Below the pieces are notes generated by a model. It was not told where the DNA came from and made no database searches. It worked only from the letters and a program-made list of their open reading frames with translations. 64,000 nucleotides of DNA from Aptenodytes patagonicus. Taxonomy: Eukaryota; Chordata; Aves; Sphenisciformes; Spheniscidae. The stretch's first letter is position 1. The number at the start of each line of letters is the position of its first letter. Both the position numbers and the translations under genes were made by a program. This document shows positions 45,001 to 56,500 of this stretch, one piece after another. Where the stretch lies: NCBI RefSeq assembly GCF_965638725.1, contig NC_134970.1, forward strand, positions 3,539,001 through 3,603,000, in the 5' to 3' direction.

Positions 45001-48000
45001 TCCCGCCTGCGTGGGGGACGATGGGGCAGGGGTCTCCCGTGGGGCGACGGAGACCCAAACCCCTCGGTGCACCGGAGGCGACTGGAATCACCGCGGTGTG
45101 GAGAGAGGAGCCCAGCGCGGGCGGCAGCGGCAGCCCCTGCATGTGCGCGGGCAGGCGGCCAAGCCGGGGCGACGGGAGAACAAAACTCTCTTTCCATCTG
45201 TGAGGAGCCATCAGAGCAATGACACGAGACGTCCCCAGCAGAGACGTCCCTGCCTATCAGCGACCCAGCCCTGCGGGGAGGGTCGGGAGGAGGAGATGGG
45301 GTGGTGGTGGTGTTTGCTCCGTGTTGTTTGCCGTTTGGGGTTTGGTGTGGTTTTGTTTTTTTTTTTCCTCCTTTTGCGACAAAAGATTTGCGCAGATTTT
45401 TTGGGAGCGATTCCCGGGGCCGCTCAGGTGCCAAGCGTGCTGGCAGCACATCTGGCCTGAGCTCTTCCTGAGCTCCCAGGTGAAAAACGGCAGGATTTCC
45501 ACCCAAATCACCAGCTTTGTGCAGCTGAAGCCTCGTGCCTGTGGCCCCGTGCAGAGCCCCAGTTCACGCCTGAGCCTCAAGGCCTTGCAAACTCGTGCCA
45601 CCTGCCACAGGAGCTTTCCTGGCTGCTGTGGGCACTGCTGCTTCGTGCTTTCTTTTGCCCGTTGCCTGTTAACTGCCTTTGCCACGTTGCTTTCTCCCTG
45701 GGGTCTGCTGGTGGGAAGGGGGTTTCCCCCACGCCTGGCTGGCATGGCAGGGATGTACAGGCATCGGCTCTGCTGCCCTTCTCCCCCTCCAGCTCTTCAC
45801 CGATGGCATCACCAACAAGCTTGTGGCCTGCTACACGGACGAGGGCATGGCAGACGCCGTACTGGTCCGTGTCTACGGCAGGAAGACGGAGCTGTTCGTG
45901 GATCGGGAGACGGAGCTGAGGAGCTTCCAGGTGCTGCGTGCCCATGGCTGCGCCCCCGACCTCTACTGCGCTTTCCAGAACGGGCTCTGCTACCAGTTTC
46001 TGCCGGGCATCGCGCTGGGGCCCGACCACGTGCGGGACCCCCACATCTTCAGGTGTGCAGGTCTGGGGAGGAAATGCAGGATGGGGAAACCGGCGGGGGG
46101 TTTGCTCCGTGTTTCCAGCTCTCCCCCTCGCTGCCTTTGCTCCAGACTGGTGCTTGAGCATCGCTGATGTGCACAAACCTGGGCGGTGCTGGGGGATAAA
46201 TGGGCCACGCTGCAGCCGGGTTTATCACCATGTTTTTAAAGCATCAGCTTTTGGTGAATAGAGGTTGCACAAGAACCGTGGCTTTTATCTGAACTTGCCC
46301 TGGAAAGGTGAATGCTGCTTTTGACCCAGACAGGGTCTTGAAATGCTTCAGAGGCTCACAGCTGAAATGGAGGGGAGTTTCAGCTGTGCTGACTCTGCGT
46401 TTTTAAACGTGGCTTTCGGGGAACCCCTCTCGAGATGTCTCAAGGCTGGTTTTGAGGAGCGCTCCTCTCGGGGATGCTGCTGCACCTCTCACCCGTGCAT
46501 CCGTGTTTCCTTCCAGGCTGGTGGCCCAGGAGATGGCCCGGGTACACGCCATCCACGCCAACGGGAGCCTCCCCAAACCCATCCTCTGGCAGAAGCTGCA
46601 CAAATACCTCACCCTCGTGAAGACGGATCTCAGCCCAAAGGTATCCAACCCCAGGTAAAGGCAGAGGGATCCCAAAGAGCCAGGCTCTGGCTTGGGCATC
46701 CGCTGCCCACCCATCTCTAAGTCTTCCCCGTACGGGACCGGGGGGAAGAGCCCCAGTTCCCAGGTAAAGCCTCTGCAGGAGTCTAGGGTTGGTGAGCGGG
46801 GCTGGGGATGGTGTTGAGGCTGGATCCGGCCACGCAGCCGGTTCTGGATCCCTCTGCAAGCAAACTCGTGGCCAAGCCCCCAAGAGCAGGTGGGATGGAG
46901 GCATCTCCGTGCACCCTTCAGCGCCTTTCCTCCTGCCAGTCCGGGAGCAGTGTTAGAGCAGAGACAGCTCTGGGCTGTGTTTGTACAGCACCCAGGCAGG
47001 ATCCGTCCTGAGCCAGAGACTCCCACCTGCTGTAATAATCCTCCTCCTCCTCCCTGCAAATCTAGCCTGAATTTTAAGCCCACCCTAGAATAAGCTGAAG
47101 CTCAAGCCCTTCTTAGGGCAGGGATCTGAGCAGCAAGGTGAGCTGACGTTGGAGGGGATGCTAGAAACCCAGTACAGATTAAAACAGCCAGTTCCCACTT
47201 CAAACCAATTCATCCCATTTCTGGGAGCCTGGGTTCACACCAGGTGAGTGCCGGGGTGTCTGGGAAGGATGCGGGCAGCCCCAAGAGGTGGCGGAGGTGA
47301 ACAAACCTGAAGGCAAGCGAATAATTAACCTGTTCCCTGAGCAGCAGTGGCAGGACGCAGGGCTTTTCTCAGCACTCGCCCCGCTGCAGGCAGACTTTAC
47401 CCAAGCCTGCACCTTCAGTGCAGCCAATTAGGTAATCATTAACTGCCTCTCCTCTTGGAATTGAAACTTCTGAGGTTACTGAGAGGGTACGTGCCCTGGC
47501 AGAGCCCAAAAAAATCCCATTGCCTGGGGGTTAGTCGGGTGCTTTGGGAGTGAGCACTGGGGGGCTCGGTGGCTGGTTGGGTGAATTTGGGGGATGGATG
47601 CGGGTGTTAGTGGGGAGAAGGGAAGGGCTGAGGCTGTACCGTGGCATCTGCCAGGCGCCCTGGGTACCACACAGCACACCGGAGGATATCCAAGCCAAAC
47701 CTGACCTTGCCACCAAAAATGGCCTCGTTAGCCCTCGCTTTGTGTCACTGATGAGTTCGCTTATAAAATGCACAGAGGGAAGCAAGGGGCAACGCTGTCC
47801 CTCTGCCCCCAAGGGAGGTTCCCCATGAGCAGAAGTGATTCCACCCTGTCCCCTTCCCCAGCCTCCAGCAGGACGTGCCCAGCCTGGAGATGCTTGAACA
47901 CGAGCTGGCCTGGATGAAGGAAACGCTCTCCCAGCTGGGGTCCCCCATTGTGCTTTGCCACAACGACCTGCTCTGCAAGAACATCATCTACGACAGGACA

Positions 48001-49841
48001 CAAGGTTCGTGGCAGCAGCTTCGCATGCCCGGTGGAGGGGTCTGTCCCTCGCCCACTTTCCCAGGGGCCGGCGGCTCCATCTCCAGCCCCTCTCACAGCC
48101 CCTGCCTTTGCCTCCGCAGAGCACATTCGCTTCATAGACTACGAGTACACTGGCTACAACTACCAGGCTTTCGACATTGGAAACCACTTTAATGAGTTTG
48201 CGGGTGAGTTGGGCTCCTCTCCACGGCACCAAAGGTCCCCCCAGTTCCAGTGGCTGGCCCGGGGTCTCCCTGTCCCTGGGGATGGAGAAGGCAAGTTGCA
48301 TCCCCAGTTCCATGGTGGGAAATGGAGTGGCTCCTCCTCGGGCTGCCCAGGGTTAGAGGGGTGTGCGAGGGAGGGTCTCTGCTGGCGTCGGGCGCCGTGC
48401 TGCCGGCAGTGAGCAGCCTGGCTGCTGCTGGGATGCAGTGCCCGCATGAGCCCAGCTCTTAACCATGCAAGGGCTGGGTGCGTGCCTCGGATCAGCGGGT
48501 TGATCCCCAGCTTGTGCAAGCCTGGAGCTTCAGGGGTTTCGCTCAGCCAGTCACGTACGCGGAGAGCCCTGTGGTCACGCCGCTTTGCCCTGGAGAAACC
48601 CTCCCTTTCGCCCTTCTGCCCCTTGGGCATCACTGACCCCGGCTCCCCTCGCAGGCGTGAAGGAGGTGGATTACCGCCTCTACCCCAGCAAGGAGACCCA
48701 GCTGCAGTGGCTGCGCTCCTACCTGCAGGCCTACAAGCAACTCACCCAGGGGGACCAAGGAGGCACGGGGGTGTCCGAGGAGGAGCTGGAGGCTCTCTAC
48801 GTGCAAGTGAACAAGTTTTCTTTGGTGAGTGGAGATGGGAAGGAGCCTCTCTTGATGGCTTCCCATGGGATGGGTTTTCCTCTGCTCTCAGGTGAGCTGG
48901 GGCTTCGTGCAGCAGCTCAGCTGGTGAGAACAGGGGTGCAGGTACGCAGCCTGGGGGTTTGGGGGCACCTGGGGCAGGAGGCTGCTGCAAAGAGCCCGGC
49001 TGCACCTCAGAGGCACTGAACCCCTGGGCAAGGTCAAAGATAGTGCTGACTGCCTGCCATCCCACCGACACGTGCCAAGGGACAGCATGTCTCTGATAGC
49101 TGTGGCCTTGGGCATCCCTTCAGAGAGGCCAGGCAGACCCTGAGCGCAGCTGAGCACAGAGAAATCCTCTGTGGTAAATGCCATGGGCAGGCAGAGCCAA
49201 TTTTCTGGAACCTTAGGGCAAAATCTCGGCTGGTTTCCTGGCTGGACCTGCCAGGAGGGATGTCCCAGCTGCAAACACAGAGGTTGGTACCCTGAGCACG
49301 TTGTTCGGCATCCTTCCTGCTAGCATCCCTTGCCCAGGCTGGGACCAGCCTCTGGAGCATATAAAAACACACGTGTGGGCCAGCCCCAGCTGGCTGCCAC
49401 CCCGTGTCCTGTCGTCACAGCTGCAGGACTTCTGGGACCCAGCCAGGAGAGGCGCGAGCGACTCGTTCTGCGGGCAGGGATGCTCCGTGCCCATTTCTGA
49501 TCCTTGTTTTGTCCGTTGCAGGCATCCCATTTCCTCTGGGCATGCTGGGGCCTGATCCAGGATAAATACTCTACCATAGACTTTAACTTCTTAAGGTGAG
49601 TCTGCCAGGGCTGGGGGGGGCATTTGCTCCCAGTGCAGTTCAGTGTTAAATGACGGGAGCAAGAGGATCCCAATGGTCCCTCCATGCTGGAGGGATCCTC
49701 TGTGGCCAGGGGACATGGGGCTGCGGGGATGAGTGTCTCATGTCTGTCCCTCTCTCTTCTCTCGGCAGATATGCAAAGCTAAGGTTTAAACAGTACTTCA
49801 AGATGAAACCAGTGGTCACAGCCCTGCAGATCTCCAAATAG
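41604..49841 (+). CDS. ETNK2: ETNK2, ethanolamine kinase 2
   Basis: Coding exons 41604-41876, 45793-46052, 46517-46654, 47862-48004, 48120-48203, 48655-48824, 49522-49595 and 49769-49841 join in frame to 404 residues. Ethanolamine kinase transfers phosphate from ATP to ethanolamine in the cytosol, the first step of the CDP-ethanolamine route to phosphatidylethanolamine. The choline/ethanolamine kinase signatures are present: TDGITNKLVACY near the ATP site, the catalytic HNDLLCKN (residues 257-264, Asp259), IDYEYTGYNYQAFDIGNHF with metal-binding Asp278, and ANGSLPKPILW. Three in-frame ATGs lie in exon 1 (41604, 41667, 41700). The third reads MAVPP like the human start, has a better Kozak context and gives 372 residues (human 386), so it is the likelier start. 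The end of exon 3 was set at 46654, not at an earlier GT at 46641, because only that keeps frame and yields the NPSL of mammals. Confidence 0.96.
42001..42160 (+). repeat. Degenerate 22-25-bp tandem repeat at start of ETNK2 intron 1
   Basis: About seven diverged units of the form GGGGGGCTATAGGGYTCACYCT. The GCTATAGG or GCTGTAGG core recurs near 42006, 42029, 42051, 42074, 42098, 42120 and 42142. An old minisatellite that has drifted. Confidence 0.75.
44757..44815. promoter_or_regulatory. CArG/MEF2 motif cluster in ETNK2 intron 1
   Basis: Within 59 bases: the palindrome CCTATATATAGG (44757-44768, CArG-like with an eight-base A/T centre), a perfect CArG box CCTATATAGG (44772-44781, SRF consensus) and a perfect MEF2 site CTAAAATTAG (44806-44815). 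This combination is typical of muscle or serum-responsive enhancers. Assignment rests on motifs alone. Confidence 0.45.
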
Positions 49842-51090
49842 CATCTCCGGCCTGTGAGACCCTGAGCTATTTTGTCCTTGCTGCGTCCAAAGCCCTCGCA
49901 TCCCCCTCGCCCCTTCCCCACCCCAGCTGGGGGCGAGGGCAGGTCCTGATGGTGGGAAGGGGGACGAGAGGAGCTCTGACCCAGCCACCGATTAAAGGAG
50001 ACCTTGGACATACCTGAGACTGGACCATGAGATGCTAGAGAGGACCACAGCCTCGGAGAGGCCCCTGCCTACACAAGGAAGCCTTACCATCGCCTTAACG
50101 CCGAGCCCTGGCTCAGCCCCGGTGCCCGGCAGGTCCGTGCTTTGCTGGCACTACTGCTGCTTGGCCTGGCACCCGGTTTGCTCCCTCTGTGCTGTCCCCG
50201 AGGGGGGGAAACGGGTACCCCCGTCTGCTCAGGAGCCCCCAGAGCTGCCCAATGCACACGCTGTGCCCATCGCCTTCGCTGCTCCCTCTGTCCCCTCTTG
50301 CCCTGCCTGCTCAGTGCCAATTGGGCTCCCACCCTCATACCAGCACCTTTCTTGGGTCAGTATTGATTCTGGGCTTGGGGCTGTCTCTGAGCATGGGACC
50401 CTTTTCCACAAGAGGTGGGTGCTGCTGCGCTCCGGCTCGGATGGTGCAAAGCAGCAAGGGGCAGCCACAGCCCTGAGCCACGTGGGCTTGGGACCGGCGA
50501 GCTTTTGCTGGCGGGTGCTGGGTGCCTGCACCCCCTGCGCTGTGCTCAGCTCGTGGCTGGCTCTGCTTTTCCCCACGGCCGTGGTCTCCCAGACTCCCAT
50601 TAGCTCCCTGCTCCCATCATGGCTCCCTCGTAGTGTCCTGTGCGGCCAGAGCAAGGGGCTCCCAGCTCTGCCTTCCCCATCTCCCCCGGGGCCAGGGGGG
50701 TCGGTGCTGCCCCTCACATGGGCGCCATCCCTGTGCTCCTCTCTTGGCTCTGTCCCTACATGGGACCCCCCGGCAGCAGGTTGAACGGAGCAGACCTGCT
50801 CCATGAGCCGCGCACAACATCCCCTGTCAGCACTCGGCTGCTCCCCCAACACAGGCTCTGCAAGGGTGATCCTGGCCTGCTGAGCACTGTCCAGCTCATG
50901 ACAGTGGTTGTGCATTAGCTGGGGGGTGAAATCAGACACCTCTGCCCCTGCCTTGGCTGCTCGGCAAGTGGTATGGGGACAAGGTGGCCGTCCCCTCCAC
51001 ACGGGCACAGGAACCTGCCCCAGCAAGAACCGGGACTGTTGTTGCATCTGGTGTTCATTTTGGTGCAAAATAAAAGCTGCTGGTAGCTGG
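49842..51090 (+). other. ETNK2: ETNK2 3' untranslated region
   Basis: Non-coding sequence after the TAG. Candidate signals are ATTAAA at 49991-49996 (short form) and AATAAA at 51069-51074 (long form). A further AATAAA on this strand at 51917-51922 would run into the SOX13 3' UTR. Confidence 0.5.
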
Positions 51091-51830
51091 AAATGGGGGA
51101 CGGTGGATCTGTGGGGACTGGTGCAGGACTTGTGCCGGAGCAGGGACAGCATCCCTAGGGCCTGGGGGTGCACTCGGCTGTTCTCTTGCAGCTGGAGGTG
51201 CTGGGGGAGGCCAGAGCAGGAGCAGAGATGCTGGTGGTGGTATCTGCTCGCAGGGTGGGCTGCTGATGTGCCTCCATGCTCCTGATCTTCCTTCAGGTGT
51301 TTGCATGCAGCGCTCACTGCCCCTTCCCTGCAGGCAGCAACGGCCAAGGATTGTCCTTGTCCCAGAGCGATGCCCTGTGGTTTAAAAGAGCCTTCTGCAG
51401 AGCTGATCCCACACCTTCATCGTGGTCCCCCCGAGGCCCTGCTGGGCTGTGGCTCTGGCAAGGGCAGGTTGGAGCACTTGGCTGCAGCGGGCACTGGGCG
51501 GAAGAGGCTGAACCCCAAGCCCGCTGCCACGTGGGGCAAGACCTCGAGAAAACACAGGTGAGAGGTGGGAAGGAGAGGGGAGCAGCTTGGGACCCACCAC
51601 GGACGGACAGGGCAGGAGAAAGAGCTGAGAAACAGCACAAGTGAAAACATTGCAGGGAGCAAGAGCCTTAGGAGGGGACTGTGCTGGAAGAGGGGCAGGG
51701 AAGGGGGGAAACAAGCAACCCCCATCTATGCCCTGACTGCCTGGGGCGAGAGCTCCTGGTCCAGCCCTTGGCTCTCCCAGACCCCAGGCTGGCAAAGTCC
51801 AGACCCAGATCTCTGCTCCAAAAAGTCATC

Positions 51831-51836
51831 TTTATT
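51831..51836 (-). promoter_or_regulatory. SOX13: Candidate distal SOX13 poly(A) signal
   Basis: AATAAA on the minus strand, giving a 3' UTR of about 1.7 kb, close to the size in mammals. A nearer AATAAA is at 52814-52819. Confidence 0.5.
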
Positions 51837-53531
51837 GTGCCAAGGGGTGGGGGGGGGACAATTGTAAACAAGTATGTGAAATATACAGGTTAAGTTACTC
51901 ATTGTCTTATTAACAAAATAAAGCTCTATCTATATTTACAGTCTTTAAAAAAAAAAAAAAAAGAGAGAGAGGAAGAGCTGCATCTTTATCGGGCACATCT
52001 GCTTCCAGCCCCCTCTGCAGCACAGCCCATCCCACCCTGGGAGCCGGCACCCCTTCCCCAGGGACCCCGGCCCCAGCCAGAGCAGCACAGGGAGAGGGAA
52101 TAAATAAAGCACTGACGAAGGGAAAGAGAGGAGAGAGGCGTTTGCTGGGTGGGTGAGGAGGCAGGACCCTCCCTTGGATAAACAATGTCCTGTCGGCAGT
52201 CCCGCGGGGTACAGGGGAGCAGCACCGGAGCCCCGATGCTGCAGAGCTGCTGCTCCTGACCCCGATGCTGGGGCTGAGTGCCTGGGTCCACTGCAAAGCC
52301 CCTGTTGCAGGGCTCGTCCCCCCCGCTGCAGCCTGGAGCCCGGGCAGCCACGGCTCCTTCTGCACCCCCAGCAAAGGTCCCCGCGGTGCCAGGCTGGAGG
52401 CCAGGCTGTGGCTGCAGCCGGAGCCGCGGTGCCTGTTTCTGGCTGTTGCCACAGGGCGGTGCACGGACTCTGCGCACAACCGGACACCGTGCATGCAACA
52501 GCCGGCCATACAGCCACGCTGCACCCCAAACACCCCTGGGCCGGGCTCTGACCGGAGCAAAGTATTTTCTTTTAATTATTTCCTTTTTTTTTTTTTTTTT
52601 TTAATTGCTGTTATTTTTCTCTCCCTCTGTGGTTTTCACGATGCAGATCGCAGGTGGAGCCTGCGGCTTGCAGAGCCGGGGCGAAGGAGGGAGAGGTGCC
52701 CAGGGACAGACGGGGCACATATCCACCGCAGCCGGGGCTTGTGCCCGGCCATGCCCGGGGCAGGGACTGGCGGAGGGCTGGGGTAACGGCTCAGCCACTG
52801 AACAGGCACCCACTTTATTTACAAAGTGGGCCAGAGCTGTGAGGGGCATAAAGGGCTGCTCGGAGCCCTTGGCTGGTACTAGAGCCAGGCGAGAGCTAAA
52901 TATGGCTCCATGGGAATGTGCTGGCAGGCTCTAAAGACCGAGTGGGAAACGCGGTGGGGAGGTCAGGCGGGGCTGAGCAAGGGACAAGCGTGTCCCCATC
53001 CCGTGTCCCCAGCAGTGGGGGCTGGCGGTTGCAGGTGAGGCTCTCTGCAAGGGACCCGCGGGTGCTGGAGGGCTGGGAGATGCTCTGGGGGTTTTCCCGC
53101 ACCCCGATACCCTCAGGTACCTCCTGGGGAGCTGCAGGTGGGTGACAGCTCAGCAGCCGTGGCACCCACATCCCTGGGCCAGGTGGCCTCAGCTCCCCGT
53201 GCCCCCACCACCGGAGCAAGGCTGAGCCAGCCCTCGCCAGCTTGCCCAGTGGGGTCAGCATGTCCCGTCCACGGCCCCATGCAGCACACATCACCGCTCA
53301 TCACTCCCCTAGGAAGCACCCCACCCAAAATCCTGGGATGCCTGCCTTCGTGGGACCCATTTGCAGGCAGGCAGCAGCGAATCCTGCCTGCCAGGATAGC
53401 AGCTCTCCTCTGCTCCCAGCACAGCCCTTCGGCCAAGTCCCGTCCCGTTGGGGGATGCTCTGACCTCTTTCTTGGTGGCAGCCAGCCCTGCCACCCCACC
53501 ACCACCCCCTCCGCCACCCCCCTGGCCCCGC
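51837..53531 (-). other. SOX13: SOX13 3' untranslated region (probable)
   Basis: No coding frame on either strand resembles a known family. It contains a T17 run on the plus strand (about 52585-52601) and an A17 tract at about 51946-51962. It is assigned to SOX13 because it lies between the SOX13 stop and the minus-strand poly(A) signals. Confidence 0.5.
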
Positions 53532-56500
53532 TCAGTCCGTCAGCACCACCAGCTCGCCGTCGCTCTTGTCCTCGCCCTCCGAGTCCTCCTCCTCACTGTA
53601 GCGGTACATCTCACCGTCGGCCACCGAGTGCCCATCATCTCCGCCATCACCCTCCTTGAGGCTGCGCGTGTTGACAATGACGGGCATGCTGGGGTCCATG
53701 CTGCGGGGCAGGTAGTGCTCCATCAGGGGGGCGTCAGCTGCATGCCCACCGGCCGCTGGTACAGCACGTCCGAGGAGGCGGGGGGCATCTGGCTGCCCTG
53801 GGGCCTGCGGGACAGGGGAATGCAGTCACCGGCCGGGGTGTCAAGGTGCTCCCCTGCCTCCCCCTGCCTTCTGGGGCACCCACCCCACGGGCACCTCGGT
53901 GAGCTGCCTCAGACAGGAGGAAGGGGCACGTTACCCTATCAAGTAGCCCTGCCTGGCGTCCTGCCGCCGGTTCCTCATCAGTGCCTTGTACTCGCCCACG
54001 CGCAGCCGCTTCCCCTCCACGATGCAGGTGCGTTTGGGTCGGGGCTTGTACTTATAGTCGGGGTATTTCTCCAGGTGCTGCCGGCTCAGCCGTGCTTGCT
54101 CCTCGTAGTAGGGCTGCTTCTCCTGGTTTGTCATGGATTTCCACCTGGAGCCTGTGCAGAGAGGAGCCACGGGGCGTGCTTACTCCCTGCCAGCTCCTGG
54201 CTGGGATAGCCATTGCAAGAGTCAATTAATGCTCATACCATCCCCTGTGCAAACGGCACCTGAATTTGCACACAGACGGTGAGAGCGGCTGCACCGGTGG
54301 GAGCCCCATGCCGCAGAGGGCAGCCAGCCCTCCTGGCACACCGGGAACAGGTCCCTAGCCCTTGACCTTCCCCGGGCACCTCTTAGGCCACGGCTTTTGA
54401 TCCTCTCCAAGGTATGGCGAGCAGGTGCTGCAGCTAAAATAGGCTGTGCCGGCGTGTGACTCACATTCCCCCCCTGGCTGACCTTTATTGTCATCACCGC
54501 CAGCACCCCGGGCAGGAGGGCAAAGTAGGGCACAGCACAAAGGCTGCTGGGCTGGGAGAGGGGCTCAGGACCAGGCTGGTGGCGAGAAGGGATTAATCCC
54601 CTCAGCTCAGCACCTGGGAGGCTGCAGCTGGACCAGCGTCCAGTTTGAGAGAGAGAAGGACAAGCTGGGGATGCTTGGAGAACCTGAACATCCTTGGAGA
54701 TGCTCAACAGTCAACAGGACACAGCCCTGAGCATCCTGATGGGATTATGGAGTTAGCCGGGCTTTGAGCAGGGCTTTGGGCTGGGGAGCTCCAGAGATAC
54801 CCCCCCATCACCTAAATCCTCCTGTGAGTCCCCGTGTGCTCCTTTCCTAGGTGTCTTTCACCTGCTAGCACCGCCCAGCTCCCCCAGGAAGCTCCACCTC
54901 CCACGCCTGCACCACGAGCCAGGTGGCCCAGGTAAACCGAGGCACGGAGGCATGCCAGCCCCTTGCCCATGGTGCCCAGGTGCCCTCCACCGACTCCTTC
55001 CCCACGTGCTCAGCCCCTCGCACCGGCTCAGACCCACATTTCCAGGAGCAGGAGAGCACACAGGAACCGAACCCCCCCACACACTTGGGTGCATACCGGC
55101 TCTGGACCACTCATCCATCTGCAGGTATCCACCTGCTAAATTTGCACCCCTCGAGCAGCGAGCAGCTCCGGCTCCCCAGGCAGAACCACACCAGCTATTT
55201 AAAGCCACAGACATCTAACCATGACAGCAAGCAGCTACTGCAGAGTGCCCACTCCTGGACACCCCCCCAGCCCCCGCGGTCACGAGAGGTTAAACAGCAG
55301 ATCCTGCGCACGCGCTCCTTCAAAGAGAAAAGCTGGGCAATTGTTTCGGTTTTTTTTCTTTAACGAGCAGAGTTGCTAAAATGAGTCCGTGGCAGAGCGA
55401 GGTGCGGGTGTCGGAGGTAACCCACGGCATGGCTGCATTGCACCGCTGCACGCTCGCTCCCGGCCCTTCAGACAGACTCGCTGGTGACCGCACTGCTTGC
55501 TTTTAATAGCGACACGGCTGTGGGGTAGGTCTGGTGACCTCGGTCTCTGACCGAGAGGCGCAGCAGGACCGCTGCTGTCAGGGGGGTGTGAGATGTCGGC
55601 TGGATGAGGCCCGTGCTGCTACAGCCACCTCCAAGAGTGATGCTACAGCAGGGTTAGCATCATCCTGGCGGGCATCACCCGTAATTGGGTGGCTGAGGAC
55701 GAGTGGAGCGAGCAGCTGGACGGAGCTTGTGTCCCCCTGCGGGGATGCAGAGGGGGGGTCCTGCCCCAGCCCCCTGCCGCCATCCCCGGCACTCACCCAG
55801 GATCTTGCTGATGCTGGAGTTGTGCATGTCCGGGAAGGCCTGCAAAATCTTCCTCCTCTCGTCCTTCGCCCACACCATGAAGGCGTTCATGGGCCGCTTG
55901 ATGTGGTTGTTGTTCCTGGACTCGGGGAAGTGCCGTGAGCCTGCGAGGGAGACCCGGGCCGAGGTCAGGAGCCAGAGGAAGGAGCAAGCAGGGGGTCACG
56001 CTGCAGTGCTCTCGGCCGTCCTTACCGTCCATCTCACAGGTCAACAGAGCCTCGTCCAGCCGGTGGGCAGGGGTCTCCTCCATCCGCTCCTTCACTGGGG
56101 AAGAATCAATCCCGACGTGGTCCTGCAGGAGAGCGGAGTCAGGAACCAGCTCCAAGCCAGGGAACCCACCCGTGGATGGAGACCCAGCTCTGGCTGCCAA
56201 TGGTGGGGTTGGAGACGGGGACGGTGACCACCCGGCGGGCATCCCTCACCTTGCGGTAGGAGTTGCTCAGCGATCCCTCCATGGCCCCACTGTGGCCGTG
56301 CAGCAGCTGCCGCGCATCCTGGATGGCTTTGGTGATGGCATCGCCTTCGCCCAGGAACCCTGGCAGGACACCAGCATGGGCACCCATCAGTGCCAGCGCC
56401 CACTCCTCCGATACCCCGCAGCACCCCATCCCACTCCAGCAATCACAACTGCGCGCCCCAGGCGGGTGGCACAGAGGAGCGGGTGCCCACCCAGGCCACC

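Larger units (their letters stand above)
41877..45792 (+). other. ETNK2 intron 1
   Basis: 3.9-kb intron, the largest in the gene. It holds the degenerate minisatellite, a TG/CG-rich patch followed by an A run (about 43112-43162) and the CArG/MEF2 motif cluster (44757-44815). No additional exon recognised. Confidence 0.6.

Noticed and set aside
46641-46646. GT at 46641 as the ETNK2 exon 3 donor
   Set aside because: Ending the exon there puts the next exon out of frame; the GT at 46655 keeps frame and restores the family sequence NPSL.
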